DNA of 64,000 nt, from positions 94,763 to 158,762 of the forward strand of contig JAFGTS010000022.1 in NCBI GenBank assembly GCA_016933965.1, written 5' to 3'. Below, in pieces: positions 28,810 to 36,761 of this stretch. The DNA comes from Deltaproteobacteria bacterium. Its GTDB lineage: Bacteria > Desulfobacterota > Syntrophia > Syntrophales > UBA2210. The notes below the pieces were generated by a model. That model saw only the letters and a program-made list of their open reading frames with translations, was not told where the DNA came from and searched no databases. The translations under genes were made by a program, and so were the position numbers. Position 1 is the stretch's first letter, and every line of letters begins with the position of its first letter.

Positions 28810-29808
28810 TCACGCGGGTATAAACGATTCCTCCCGAATCTGAACAAGCATGACGGCTTCCACGGGGCACACGCCTGTGCAGAGGCCGCATCCGATACAG
28901 AGGTCTTCGTCGACCACGGCGCAATCACCGTCATCGTCAAGCGCCAGGGCTTCAACAGGACAGATATCTATACAGGAACCACAGGCCGTGCAGAATTCCG
29001 TCTCCACGGAGGCACGGTATCTGCTCGGGGCCACGATCCCTCTCGTCGCGGGATTTTTCAGATAGGGAAGCGCTTCACAGCAGCACTCACAGCAATTACA
29101 CAGGACCGTTCCGACCCCTGATTTATTTTCAGTGGTGTGAACCAGGCCCGCCTCTTCGCATTCCTTCAGTATCCGCTTGGCTTCATCAACACTTATCTTC
29201 CGGCCCGTCCCGCGCCTGATCGCGTAATCGGCCCCCTTGTTGAGCTGCAGGCAGACTTCCAGAGGCTTGTCACACTTCTTCATTATAAGCCGGCAGGTGC
29301 AGTTCGTAACAGCGATATTGTCCGCTTTCTCAACGATGGCCGCTGCATCCTCATAGGGAAGTACCTTGCTTTTCGCTTCGATTCCTTCGTTTATGGGGAT
29401 GACCCGGAAAAAAGCCGGATAGTTGATCGCGGTCAGCATCTCCGGTATCTGGGGGAATTCCTCTTCCATATACCTGATCCAGAGGTCGATCATTTTCTCC
29501 GGAGCCTCTTTCCAGAGGATCGTGGCATCATGAAACTGTATGATATGGCGGGGCATCCGGTAAACGGTCTTCTCTTCCTTGGTGTAATCAAATACGACCC
29601 CCTTGAGGAACAATTCGTTCAGTATCCTGTTCATGTCTTCCGGTGACCGTCCGAACCGCTGTGCCAGGTCTTCGGCCGTGGCGGGCATTGCGTCCAGAAT
29701 TGCCGCCTCCTCTTCTGAACAGATATGCCGCCATATTTCCGGTATGAGCACAGAATTTTCCATGCCTATCTTCTTTGCCAACTGCCGGTAGATATCGGTA
29801 TCACTCAT
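28810..29808 (-). CDS. Iron-sulfur protein with winged-helix-like N-terminus and two 4Fe-4S ferredoxin motifs
   Basis: A 332-residue protein. Residues about 20-80 resemble a small winged helix (AEDLAQRFGRSPEDMNRILNEL). The middle has an unusual Cys-rich stretch (NCTCRLIMKKC and later CNCCECCC). The C-terminus has two ferredoxin motifs, CTACGSCIDICP and CIGCGLCTGVCP. It should be a cytoplasmic electron carrier or redox-responsive regulator; such proteins are common in anaerobic delta-proteobacteria and methanogens without a proven role. The start at 29808 has a strong GAGGAGG site; the frame continues 13 codons upstream. Confidence 0.8.
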   Translation of the reverse strand: MSDTDIYRQLAKKIGMENSVLIPEIWRHICSEEEAAILDAMPATAEDLAQRFGRSPEDMNRILNELFLKGVVFDYTKEEKTVYRMPRHIIQFHDATILWKEAPEKMIDLWIRYMEEEFPQIPEMLTAINYPAFFRVIPINEGIEAKSKVLPYEDAAAIVEKADNIAVTNCTCRLIMKKCDKPLEVCLQLNKGADYAIRRGTGRKISVDEAKRILKECEEAGLVHTTENKSGVGTVLCNCCECCCEALPYLKNPATRGIVAPSRYRASVETEFCTACGSCIDICPVEALALDDDGDCAVVDEDLCIGCGLCTGVCPVEAVMLVQIREESFIPA

Positions 29809-29921
29809 GGTATCCTCCTCAACAATATTCAGTTCAGCCGGTGTCACCTTCCTATACTACAGAATCTCCTTACATTGAAGAACTGATTACCGGTTCTTTT
29901 TACCGCCGACGACACCGCTCC

Positions 29922-29949
29922 TTGACAAAACACAGAGGGTGATTATCTT
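29922..29949 (+). promoter_or_regulatory. Candidate sigma-70 promoter of the Hsp20 cluster
   Basis: TTGACA (29922-29927) and TATCTT (29944-29949) are 16 bases apart, about 70 bases before the first hsp20. A TATAAT at 29973-29978 has no matching upstream box. No CIRCE element is visible. Confidence 0.5.
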
Positions 29950-30018
29950 ATGGTCAAGGACAATTAAAGCAATATAATTAGTTAGTTGTAGAAAAATATA
30001 TGAAAGGAGGGTGTAGCA

Positions 30019-30462
30019 ATGTTGTTCTCCGACGTAAGAAAATTCAACAGCATGTTTGACCCCTGGCACGATCTTGATCACCTGCACAGGGAGATGAACC
30101 GCCTCTTTTCGGGCCGAAGCCTTCCTTTCTCCAGAGAATATCCTGCGATAAACATCTGGGGAGGGGATGAGGACGTGATCGTGACCTCTGAAATTCCCGG
30201 CATCAACCCGGAAAATATCGACATATCCGTCGAAGGCGATGTTCTCACCATCAGCGGCTCACGGACGATGCAAGACCTGAAGAAGGGAGAAAAGTACCAT
30301 CGTCAGGAACGTGAGCACGGAACGTTCAAAAGAAAGGTACGGCTTTCCTTCAGGATCGATCCGAACAGGGTCGCCGCCCGCTATGAACGGGGTGTTCTAA
30401 GCATAACGCTTCCCGGTCTCGAAGCGGATAAACCCAAAAAGATCTCCATCAAAACGGAGTAA
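30019..30462 (+). CDS. Small heat shock protein, Hsp20 family (first of three)
   Basis: A 147-residue alpha-crystallin-domain protein. After an N-terminal arm (MFDPWHDLDHLHREMNRLF) the alpha-crystallin domain runs from about residue 45: TSEIPGINPENIDISVEGDVLTI, then RKVRLSFRID, ending with VLSITLPG. It would hold unfolding proteins as an ATP-independent chaperone. An AAAGGAGGG site precedes the ATG. It is first in a tandem trio with distinct sequences. Confidence 0.93.
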   Translation: MLFSDVRKFNSMFDPWHDLDHLHREMNRLFSGRSLPFSREYPAINIWGGDEDVIVTSEIPGINPENIDISVEGDVLTISGSRTMQDLKKGEKYHRQEREHGTFKRKVRLSFRIDPNRVAARYERGVLSITLPGLEADKPKKISIKTE

Positions 30463-30477
30463 GGGGAGGTGTTGATC

Positions 30478-30882
30478 ATGGCATACAAGACAAAAGATAT
30501 AAAAACGGAAGTAGTACCGTCAACGGTCGATACGGAGCCGACCCGGGACCGGAAGGTATATATCCCCCGGGTGGACATACTGGAAACAGCGGACGGCATC
30601 ACGCTGTGCGCCGATATGCCCGGTGTCAGTGAAAACACTGTCGATATCACGCTTGAGAAGGGGGTCCTGACCATACAGGGAACGGTTGAACCGGACCGTT
30701 ATGAAAAGCACCGGATCACCTATGCCGAATACGATATCGGCGATTTCCGTCGTTCCTTCTCCATATCTGATATCATCGACCAGGAAAAAATAGAGGCGTC
30801 CATGAAAGACGGTGTTCTATGGCTCACCCTGCCGAAAGCTGAGCCGGCAAAACCCAAAAAGATCGATGTAAAACCTTCATAA
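30478..30882 (+). CDS. Small heat shock protein, Hsp20 family (second of three)
   Basis: A 134-residue Hsp20 with a short N-terminal arm. The alpha-crystallin domain includes LCADMPGVSENTVDITLEKGVLTI and DGVLWLTLPKAEPAKPKKIDV at the C-terminus. The ATG at 30478 is chosen for its GGAGG site; the gap to the first copy is 15 bases. Its N-terminus is the shortest of the three, so it may work mainly in mixed oligomers. Confidence 0.92.
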   Translation: MAYKTKDIKTEVVPSTVDTEPTRDRKVYIPRVDILETADGITLCADMPGVSENTVDITLEKGVLTIQGTVEPDRYEKHRITYAEYDIGDFRRSFSISDIIDQEKIEASMKDGVLWLTLPKAEPAKPKKIDVKPS

Positions 30883-30900
30883 GGAAAGGAGGGATTTAAA

Positions 30901-31407
30901 ATGACAATACGAGATATTGTATCAAGAAACAAAGCGCGAAGGAACCTTCCGGCCCGGCGTGAGGAAGACCATCCTTTCTTCTCGCTGCAGCGCCAGATGA
31001 ACGATCTCTTTGATTCCTTCTTTCACAACTTCGATGTCGCCCCCCTAAGGGAATTCGGTGAGTGGTACGGTGATTTCTCGCCGAGCATAGACATCAAGGA
31101 AAGCAGCAAGGAGATCACCGTTCACGCGGAACTCCCCGGAATGGATGAGAAAGACATTGAGGTGCTCCTGGCGGGCAATACACTGACCCTGAAGGGTGAG
31201 AAGAAGGAAGAGAAGGAAGAGAAGAACGAAAGCTCCTGGCATGTTGAGCGTCGCTACGGTTCATTCAGCCGTGTGATCCCGTTGCCGGAAGAAGTTGATA
31301 CGGAAAAGGTGAAAGCCACCTTCAAGAAAGGCGTCCTGCAGATCCGCCTTCCGAAAACGAAGGAAGCCATTGTTGAAGGAAAGAAGATTTCCATCAAGAC
31401 CGAATAA
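30901..31407 (+). CDS. Small heat shock protein, Hsp20 family (third of three)
   Basis: A 168-residue Hsp20, the longest of the trio. The N-terminal arm has a SLQRQMNDLFDSFFHNF stretch. The core includes HAELPGMDEKDIEVLLAGNTLTLKG and a KKEEKEEKNE charged insert. It ends GVLQIRLPKTKE. AAGGAGGG lies ahead of the ATG, 18 bases after the second copy. A strong terminator follows at 31443. Confidence 0.93.
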   Translation: MTIRDIVSRNKARRNLPARREEDHPFFSLQRQMNDLFDSFFHNFDVAPLREFGEWYGDFSPSIDIKESSKEITVHAELPGMDEKDIEVLLAGNTLTLKGEKKEEKEEKNESSWHVERRYGSFSRVIPLPEEVDTEKVKATFKKGVLQIRLPKTKEAIVEGKKISIKTE

Positions 31408-31442
31408 CGGATCAGGTTCCTTTTCACAACGATCATGACCGA

Positions 31443-31479
31443 GGCGGTCAGGGGCACTCTGTCCTTGACCGCCTTTTTT
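31443..31479 (+). terminator. Terminator of the Hsp20 operon
   Basis: GGCGGTCA and TGACCGCC close a stem that extends inward with wobble pairs to about 13 bp, followed by six T residues. Confidence 0.9.
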
Positions 31480-31502
31480 ATAGAGCTGTCATACACATTT
31501 TC

Positions 31503-31531
31503 TTGACTTCATCCTGTTTTCCATCTATTGA
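31503..31531 (+). promoter_or_regulatory. Weak promoter candidate for the acyltransferase gene
   Basis: TTGACT (31503-31508) and TATTGA (31526-31531) are 17 bases apart. A TATACT at 31538 is another possible -10 box with no good partner. Confidence 0.3.
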
Positions 31532-31609
31532 GTCCGGTATACTTGAGGGGTATAATCCAATCAGTTGTCTGAATTCCAGCCGGTTGTCATCCCCTGACAG
31601 GAGAAAAAC

Positions 31610-32545
31610 ATGTTTGTCGACCTAGACTATCTGAACAGGATCAAAATATCGGCCGTCCCCAATTTCCAGAAAGTCATCGGCCACCTCGTCCTGACACCCA
31701 ATTATCACCTCTTTTCAAAGGTGGATATCCGAATCGACGGTGTCGAACATATCCCGAAGGACGAGAACGTCATTTTAGCCATGAACCACACGGATCGGTT
31801 CAATTACTGGCCGCTCCAGTATAAGTTATGGAAACTCAAGGAATATCCCTACACAACGGTCTGGGTTAAGGGAAAATACTACCGGAACGCCGTTCTGGCA
31901 AAGATGCTTGACTGGTGCAACCTCATACCCGTTCCCTCCATGAAATACCTCATCGAAGAAATGTTCGAGAAAAAGGTGGGGCGGCGGCTGAAAGAAGATG
32001 AATACCGTGCCATCAAGGACCTCGTGGACGGCAGGATCGAAGCGCTCGGTGCGGCTTCCAACAGGGGACTGGAGCTGGCCGCGCAGATCCATGACGACTT
32101 CATGGAATTTATCAGGCATTATTACGCCTCCGTCATGGACCGTGTTGCGGAACTGAGCATCACGGCCATTGTCGAAAAGAAGCTCAATGTCATCATCTTC
32201 CCCGAAGGGACCCGGTCGACCACCCTCGGCGAGGGTAAGACCGGTATGGCGCAGCTTGCGGCGGGAACGAAAACAACCATCGTCCCCATCGGCTGCAATA
32301 ATTCCGACGCACTCTATCCCGGAAGCTCCCCCTTCGCGAAGAGCGGGCAGGTCATCTATCGCGTCGGCGAACCGCTTTCCTTCGACGGGGCGTTGCGTGA
32401 CTTGCGAATAGATGAAGATTTTAAGATCTTTTCAGCGGAATCACGGGAAAAATACGAGGACGTATTCAATGAAATAACCAGGATCGCAATGGAGCGCATC
32501 AACGCGCTGGTCGACGAGCGATACCGGCTCACGCTTCCCGCATAA
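31610..32545 (+). CDS. PlsC-like glycerophosphate acyltransferase-family protein
   Basis: A 311-residue membrane-associated acyltransferase. The acceptor-site block is MNHTDRFNYWP, in which the His is followed by Asp two residues later rather than five as in the classic NHxxxxD. The downstream FPEGTRSTT motif and VPIGCNN are standard. About 80 residues of helical insert lie between them. The family acylates lysophosphatidate or similar glycerolipids, but the acceptor here is unknown. It precedes the IpdA-like gene by about 100 bases on the same strand. Confidence 0.8.
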   Translation: MFVDLDYLNRIKISAVPNFQKVIGHLVLTPNYHLFSKVDIRIDGVEHIPKDENVILAMNHTDRFNYWPLQYKLWKLKEYPYTTVWVKGKYYRNAVLAKMLDWCNLIPVPSMKYLIEEMFEKKVGRRLKEDEYRAIKDLVDGRIEALGAASNRGLELAAQIHDDFMEFIRHYYASVMDRVAELSITAIVEKKLNVIIFPEGTRSTTLGEGKTGMAQLAAGTKTTIVPIGCNNSDALYPGSSPFAKSGQVIYRVGEPLSFDGALRDLRIDEDFKIFSAESREKYEDVFNEITRIAMERINALVDERYRLTLPA

Positions 32546-32646
32546 TGTTCAACCAGCCCGTGACACGCCCCGAAAGAGGTTGATCCCGTCCATTTTCTGA
32601 TGAAAATCCGGAGGAGCACGACACGGGTACCGCGAAAGGAGGAGGG

Positions 32647-33495
32647 ATGAAAGAAAAGGTCGTTTCCGCGGCGCAGGCGGCACAAATGGTTGAGTCTGGC
32701 ACGCATCTCGGCGTTGGTTCCGGTATGGACATGAACCCCATGCCCGTAGTGCGTGAGATCATAAAAAAAGGGGTTACCGATCTTGCCCTCACCTCGGTTC
32801 TGACCGGCGGCTATGTGGCGGACCTGCTGATCGGCGCCGGTTGTGTCGCTTCCGCCCAGTTTCCCCAGATAGTCATGGACGAGTTCGGCCTGGCGCCGCA
32901 ATTCAGGAAATACTCGGAATCGGGAAGGCTCTTGAACCTTGAGACCATGTGACCGGCCATACTCCTGGCGCTCCAGGCTGGAGCCAACGGCATTCCCTTT
33001 ACCCCCGTGGTGGGATTCCTCAACAGCGACTATATGACCATTCGGAAGGATTTCAAGCTCGTGAAAGACCCCTACAGCGGCGTTGAGTACGTTACGGTCC
33101 CCGCGCTCATCCCCGACGTGGCCGTCATCCATGCCTTTCAGGGGGATCCGTACGGGGCCGTCATAACGGACAGCTTCAGGAACGACCGTCTCATTGCCAT
33201 GGCAGCACGGAAGACCATCGCCGTCGTCGAAGAACTGGTGGACCCCGACGACCTTCTGCCCGGCAGACACGGAGTATACGTGTCCGCCGCCCACATTGAC
33301 GCCGTCGTCGTCGCTCCGCAGGGGGCTCACCCGACGGCATGCCGAGGCCATTACAGTATTGATTCGGCCCATATCATCCGTTACATGGAGGCCGCCAAAA
33401 ATGACGATTCCTACCGGGCCTACCTGGAGAAATACATCACCGGACCTGAAAACCATGAAGCCTACCTGGAGGTTGTGAAGGGAGACGCGATATGA
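32647..33495 (+). CDS. IpdA-like CoA-transferase-fold alpha subunit with an in-frame UGA at codon 102 (possible selenoprotein)
   Basis: The frame from the ATG at 32647 (strong AAAGGAGGAGGG site) to the TGA at 33493 encodes 282 residues with one internal stop, TGA at 32950-32952. Both parts belong to one class I CoA-transferase alpha subunit of the IpdA/GctA type: GTHLGVGSGMDMNP and TSVLTGGYVADLLIGAG before, and LQAGANGIPFTPVVGFLNSD, DVAVIHAFQGDPYGA, YVSAAHIDAVV after. The length fits the family. The UGA falls three residues after a conserved Glu (LETM-UGA-PA) in the active-site region. A hairpin (GCTCCA/TGGAGC, GGC loop, 32970-32984) lies where a bacterial SECIS is expected. Downstream, 180 codons are open and couple by ATGA overlap to the IpdB-like gene. 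Selenocysteine decoding is inferred; a recent nonsense mutation or sequencing error is the alternative. Confidence 0.72.
32970..32984 (+). other. SECIS-like hairpin just downstream of the in-frame UGA
   Basis: A perfect six-base stem, GCTCCA with TGGAGC, closes the loop GGC. The loop begins 24 bases after the UGA and its first base is G, which agrees with the usual bacterial SECIS model. An overlapping alternative hairpin (CCTGG/CCAGG, 32964-32977) could compete. Confidence 0.5.
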
Positions 33496-34223
33496 GCGAA
33501 CAAGCGGTACACCCCTTTGAACAAATGATCGTCGTCCTGTCCCGGCTGGTGCGGGACGGGGAGATCGCCGCCGTGGGAACGCTCTCTCCCCTGCCGGCGG
33601 CGGCGCTGTACCTGGCGCAACTGCGCCACGCCCCGAACATTGAACCTCTTGTTTACGGCGACCCGGACATGCGGATCACCGACGGCCTTCACGAGTTCTT
33701 CGGCCTTGCCCAGCGGGGCCTGATAGACCTCTTCTTTCTCAGCGGCATACAGATAGACCAGCAGGGCAACTTCAACCTCTCCGTCATCGGTGATTACCAC
33801 CGGCCGAAGCTTCGCCTGCCCGGAGGGGCCGGGTCGAACATGATGATCATGATGGCGAAGCGGACCATTTTCTTCACCATCACCCATACGAAGAAACTTT
33901 TCGTGCCCCGCGTCGACTTCGTGAATGGCTCGGCCCGAGATGACAGCATCCCCTGGCGCCGGGGCGTCTTTTCACACTGCGTCACCCCCCTGGCGCTGCT
34001 CCGTTTCGATGAAAGCAAGGGACGGCTCATCCTCGACGCGACATACCCAGGCATCGGCATCGAAACCGTCGCCGGGAACACGGGCTTCGACCTCGATACG
34101 GCAGGACGGACGATCCCGGAGATCGACCCAATCACAGAAGAGGAACTGTCACTCCTCCGGGGAACGGTACTGGAAAGACTGAGACGGGTCTACCCCCTCT
34201 TTTGCGATATGATATGGCCGTAA
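33492..34223 (+). CDS. IpdB-like CoA-transferase-fold beta subunit
   Basis: A 243-residue partner of the alpha subunit, starting within its stop codon (ATGA). Family blocks visible are GTLSPLPAAALYLAQLRHAPN, the LSGIQIDQQGNFNLSVIGDY stretch and VPRVDFVNG. In class I CoA transferases the beta subunit carries a catalytic Glu in an ExG-like motif around residue 54; here the corresponding stretch reads PLVYGDPDMR, without that Glu. This resembles IpdB of the actinobacterial IpdAB enzyme, which opens a steroid-derived ring by hydrolysis rather than transferring CoA. The substrate here is unknown. Confidence 0.82.
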   Translation: MSEQAVHPFEQMIVVLSRLVRDGEIAAVGTLSPLPAAALYLAQLRHAPNIEPLVYGDPDMRITDGLHEFFGLAQRGLIDLFFLSGIQIDQQGNFNLSVIGDYHRPKLRLPGGAGSNMMIMMAKRTIFFTITHTKKLFVPRVDFVNGSARDDSIPWRRGVFSHCVTPLALLRFDESKGRLILDATYPGIGIETVAGNTGFDLDTAGRTIPEIDPITEEELSLLRGTVLERLRRVYPLFCDMIWP

Positions 34224-34398
34224 AGGATTGATTTTCCTCCGGCCACCATATTGTGCTTGATCCATCCGGTTTTTCTCCGGATAGTGAGTATCTCGTATAC
34301 CCATTTCACACCCACTAAAATCATCCTTGCGCAAACGCGCCTTACATGATTTTCTCGACTGGCACTATCCCTTAGATTTTATTGCGCAGGAAAAGTAG

Positions 34399-34770
34399 AT
34401 GAAGGTATGTATCATCGATGATTCGCAGGCATGCCGCGAAGGAGTTTCAGCAATGCTGTCGTCCTTTCCGGACGTGGAGATCATTTGTCTTTCAAGCACC
34501 GACGGCGACGCCATCGAGATGGTACGCCGGGAGTCCCCGGCTGCGATAATCCTCGATTCCGAACTGGACGGATTTGACTGCGTGGAAGCGGTCCGGGCGA
34601 TCAAGGAATTAAAGCCGTCACCAGCAGTTATTGTGCTCTGCAATCATCCCAATCCGCATTTCAGAAAACTGGAAAGGACCTTCATGCAGTCCGGGGCCGA
34701 CCACTTTCTCGACAAACTGCTGGAAATGGACCGGGTCCCCGAACTGATGGAGCGTGTGCTGAAAGGATAG
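34399..34770 (+). CDS. Single-domain response regulator (CheY-like receiver)
   Basis: A 123-residue receiver domain with no output domain. CIIDDS is the acidic pocket, IILDSELDG contains the phosphoacceptor Asp53, and the conserved Lys is in FLDKLLEMD. No histidine kinase is nearby, so the signal is unknown. It converges with the dienoyl-CoA-reductase-like gene, whose stop is six bases away. It is preceded by 175 bases without a gene. Confidence 0.85.
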   Translation: MKVCIIDDSQACREGVSAMLSSFPDVEIICLSSTDGDAIEMVRRESPAAIILDSELDGFDCVEAVRAIKELKPSPAVIVLCNHPNPHFRKLERTFMQSGADHFLDKLLEMDRVPELMERVLKG

Positions 34771-34775
34771 AAACA

Positions 34776-36704
34776 TCATATCCGGCAGCCCACGGCGTAA
34801 GCATCGGATACGGCCTCGGCGACCTGGCCCGGTTCCCGGCATGAACCTGTCGAATAATATTCAATGCCCGCGCGTTCCAGCACGCCGGTCAGTTCATTCA
34901 CGGGAGCAAGTCCCACGGCGACAACGACGGTATCCGCCGGTATGTCCCGTTTTTCTCCCTGCCGGTCCTCAACGGTAATGAATCCTTCTCCGATGCTCAC
35001 CGCCTTCGTGGATGTGTGAATGGCTACCTTCTTTTTGATCCGGGACAGCATTCCCCAGCGGACCGCAAAACCGACGTCGCCGGCGACGGTTTCCATCATT
35101 TCCACGAGTGTGACCCGTTTCCCCCGATCCGCGAGAAACTCGGCGGTTTCCACGCCGATCATGCCTCCCCCGACGACAATGACCTCCGTGCCGACCTCGA
35201 CACTCTCACGGAGCACTTCGACGGCGGTCACCACGGCATCTCTCTCGATCCCGGGGATGGGAAGCATCTGCTCCTCGGCCCCCGCGGCGAGAATGACCAC
35301 ATCAGGTTTTATCTCCTGTAACAGTTCCTCCGTAAAGGTCTCACCGAGCCTCACCTTCACGGGGAGCAGTTCCATCTGGCAGGTATAGTAATCAATGATG
35401 TTCTGCAGCTCTTCCTTGAAGGGAGGCTTGCAGGCCAGGGTGAGCATGCCGCCCAGGGCGGTTTCACCTTCGAATAACGTCACGTCGTGACCGCGCAGCG
35501 CAGCGACCCGCGCTGCCTCCATACCGGACGGCCCTCCGCCGACGACGACGACCCGTTTCTTCACGCCCGCCGTGCCGATCGGGTTTCCTTCGCGCCCCAA
35601 TTCGGGATTCAGCGCGCAGGTGAGCGAGACATTCTTCTCGCCGAGCATGGCCCGCATGATCTGGTCGAAACAGTGGCAGCAGGCCGTACACTTTCGTATT
35701 TCACGGCACCGGCCCTCCTCGGCCTTTACAGCGAATTCGGGATCACAGAGCAGCGCCCGGGCAAGGCCGATCAGGTCCGCGTCACCCTTTCTCAGGATAT
35801 CGGCAGCCACAAAGGGGTCGTTGATCCTTCCCACGGTTGCCACGGGAACGTTCACGACATCCTTGACGGCCGCCGCCAGATGGGAAAACGCGCCCCGCGG
35901 CACGAAGTGGGGAAGCATGGGACGCGGCGCTTCATGCCAGCCCGCCCATATGTGCAGACGGTCGGCACCCGCCCGCACAAGCTCGGGGGCGACGAGCAGT
36001 GAATCCTCCAGGGTCCTTCCACCCTTCATGCCGTCTTCGCCGTCGAACTTGACGGAAATGTTGAAGTCCTTCCCGGTCAGCCGTCGTATCTCCCGTATTA
36101 TGGACAGAAGGAACAGGGCTCGTTGCATTGTGTCCCCACCGTACTTGTCCTCTCGCTGATTGGTGAGGGGGGACAGGAACTGACTGATGAGGTAGCCGGA
36201 ACACCCGCAAAGCTCTATCCCGTCAAATCCCGCGTCCCGGGCGCGACGGGCCGCTTGGGCAAAGGCATGGACAAGGCCGTCTGCTTCTTCAGTGCTCAGT
36301 TCGCGGGGGACCTCTCCGCTGTAACGTGACGGAACCGGTGACGGGGCAACCGGCTGACAGCCGAGCAGATGTCCGAAGGAATAACGCCCGGCATGGTTCA
36401 ACTGTGCGACGATCCTGGCACCCGTCCGCTGAACGGCCTTGACCACCGGCTCAAAGATGCCGATATCGTCATCTTCATAGAGGTGCGGTTCCCCGGCCAC
36501 ACCGACACCACCGCCGGGGTCCACACAGATCTCTCCCGTCGTTATCAGGGCCACCCCTCCGAGTGCCCGGGCGACAAGGTAGTCGTTGAACTGCACGGGA
36601 TCAATGAACGTCGTTCCCATGGGGGCCATAAAGAGCCGGTTCTTCAGGACCATGTTCGGCATGACAAGAGGTTCAAAAAGAATATCCAGGCGCGCGTCTC
36701 TCAT
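34776..36704 (-). CDS. Old-yellow-enzyme/2,4-dienoyl-CoA-reductase-like Fe-S flavoprotein
   Basis: A 642-residue NADH:flavin oxidoreductase. Residues 1-330 form an FMN TIM barrel (LKNRLFMAPMGT, ARIVAQLNHAGR, CGCSGYLISQF). A Cys cluster, CTACCHCF plus a later CALNP, corresponds to the 4Fe-4S site of FadH and trimethylamine dehydrogenase, with C-x2-C-x2-C rather than C-x2-C-x3-C. The C-terminal part is an FAD/NAD domain (VVVVGGGPSGMEAARVAALRG). Relatives reduce 2,4-dienoyl-CoA or other enoyl compounds, which suits a cluster for unsaturated or cyclic CoA esters. The start at 36704 has an AAGGAGG site. It is last in the minus-strand catabolic unit. Confidence 0.88.
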   Translation of the reverse strand: MRDARLDILFEPLVMPNMVLKNRLFMAPMGTTFIDPVQFNDYLVARALGGVALITTGEICVDPGGGVGVAGEPHLYEDDDIGIFEPVVKAVQRTGARIVAQLNHAGRYSFGHLLGCQPVAPSPVPSRYSGEVPRELSTEEADGLVHAFAQAARRARDAGFDGIELCGCSGYLISQFLSPLTNQREDKYGGDTMQRALFLLSIIREIRRLTGKDFNISVKFDGEDGMKGGRTLEDSLLVAPELVRAGADRLHIWAGWHEAPRPMLPHFVPRGAFSHLAAAVKDVVNVPVATVGRINDPFVAADILRKGDADLIGLARALLCDPEFAVKAEEGRCREIRKCTACCHCFDQIMRAMLGEKNVSLTCALNPELGREGNPIGTAGVKKRVVVVGGGPSGMEAARVAALRGHDVTLFEGETALGGMLTLACKPPFKEELQNIIDYYTCQMELLPVKVRLGETFTEELLQEIKPDVVILAAGAEEQMLPIPGIERDAVVTAVEVLRESVEVGTEVIVVGGGMIGVETAEFLADRGKRVTLVEMMETVAGDVGFAVRWGMLSRIKKKVAIHTSTKAVSIGEGFITVEDRQGEKRDIPADTVVVAVGLAPVNELTGVLERAGIEYYSTGSCREPGQVAEAVSDAYAVGCRI

Positions 36705-36761
36705 CGCATCCTCCTTCAAAATGAACTGGAACGGGACACAGTGTATGTGCACGAAAGCGGT

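Noticed and set aside
32964..32977. Alternative hairpin CCTGG/CCAGG after the UGA
   Set aside because: It excludes the GCTCCA/TGGAGC hairpin and has a shorter stem, and its loop starts with C rather than G in the first place.
33007..33495. Independent short gene beginning at the GTG at 33007
   Set aside because: It is the C-terminal part of the IpdA-like frame, without its own ribosome site.
34224..34398. ATCCGG/CCGGAT hairpin after the IpdB-like gene
   Set aside because: Possible weak terminator, but no T run follows.
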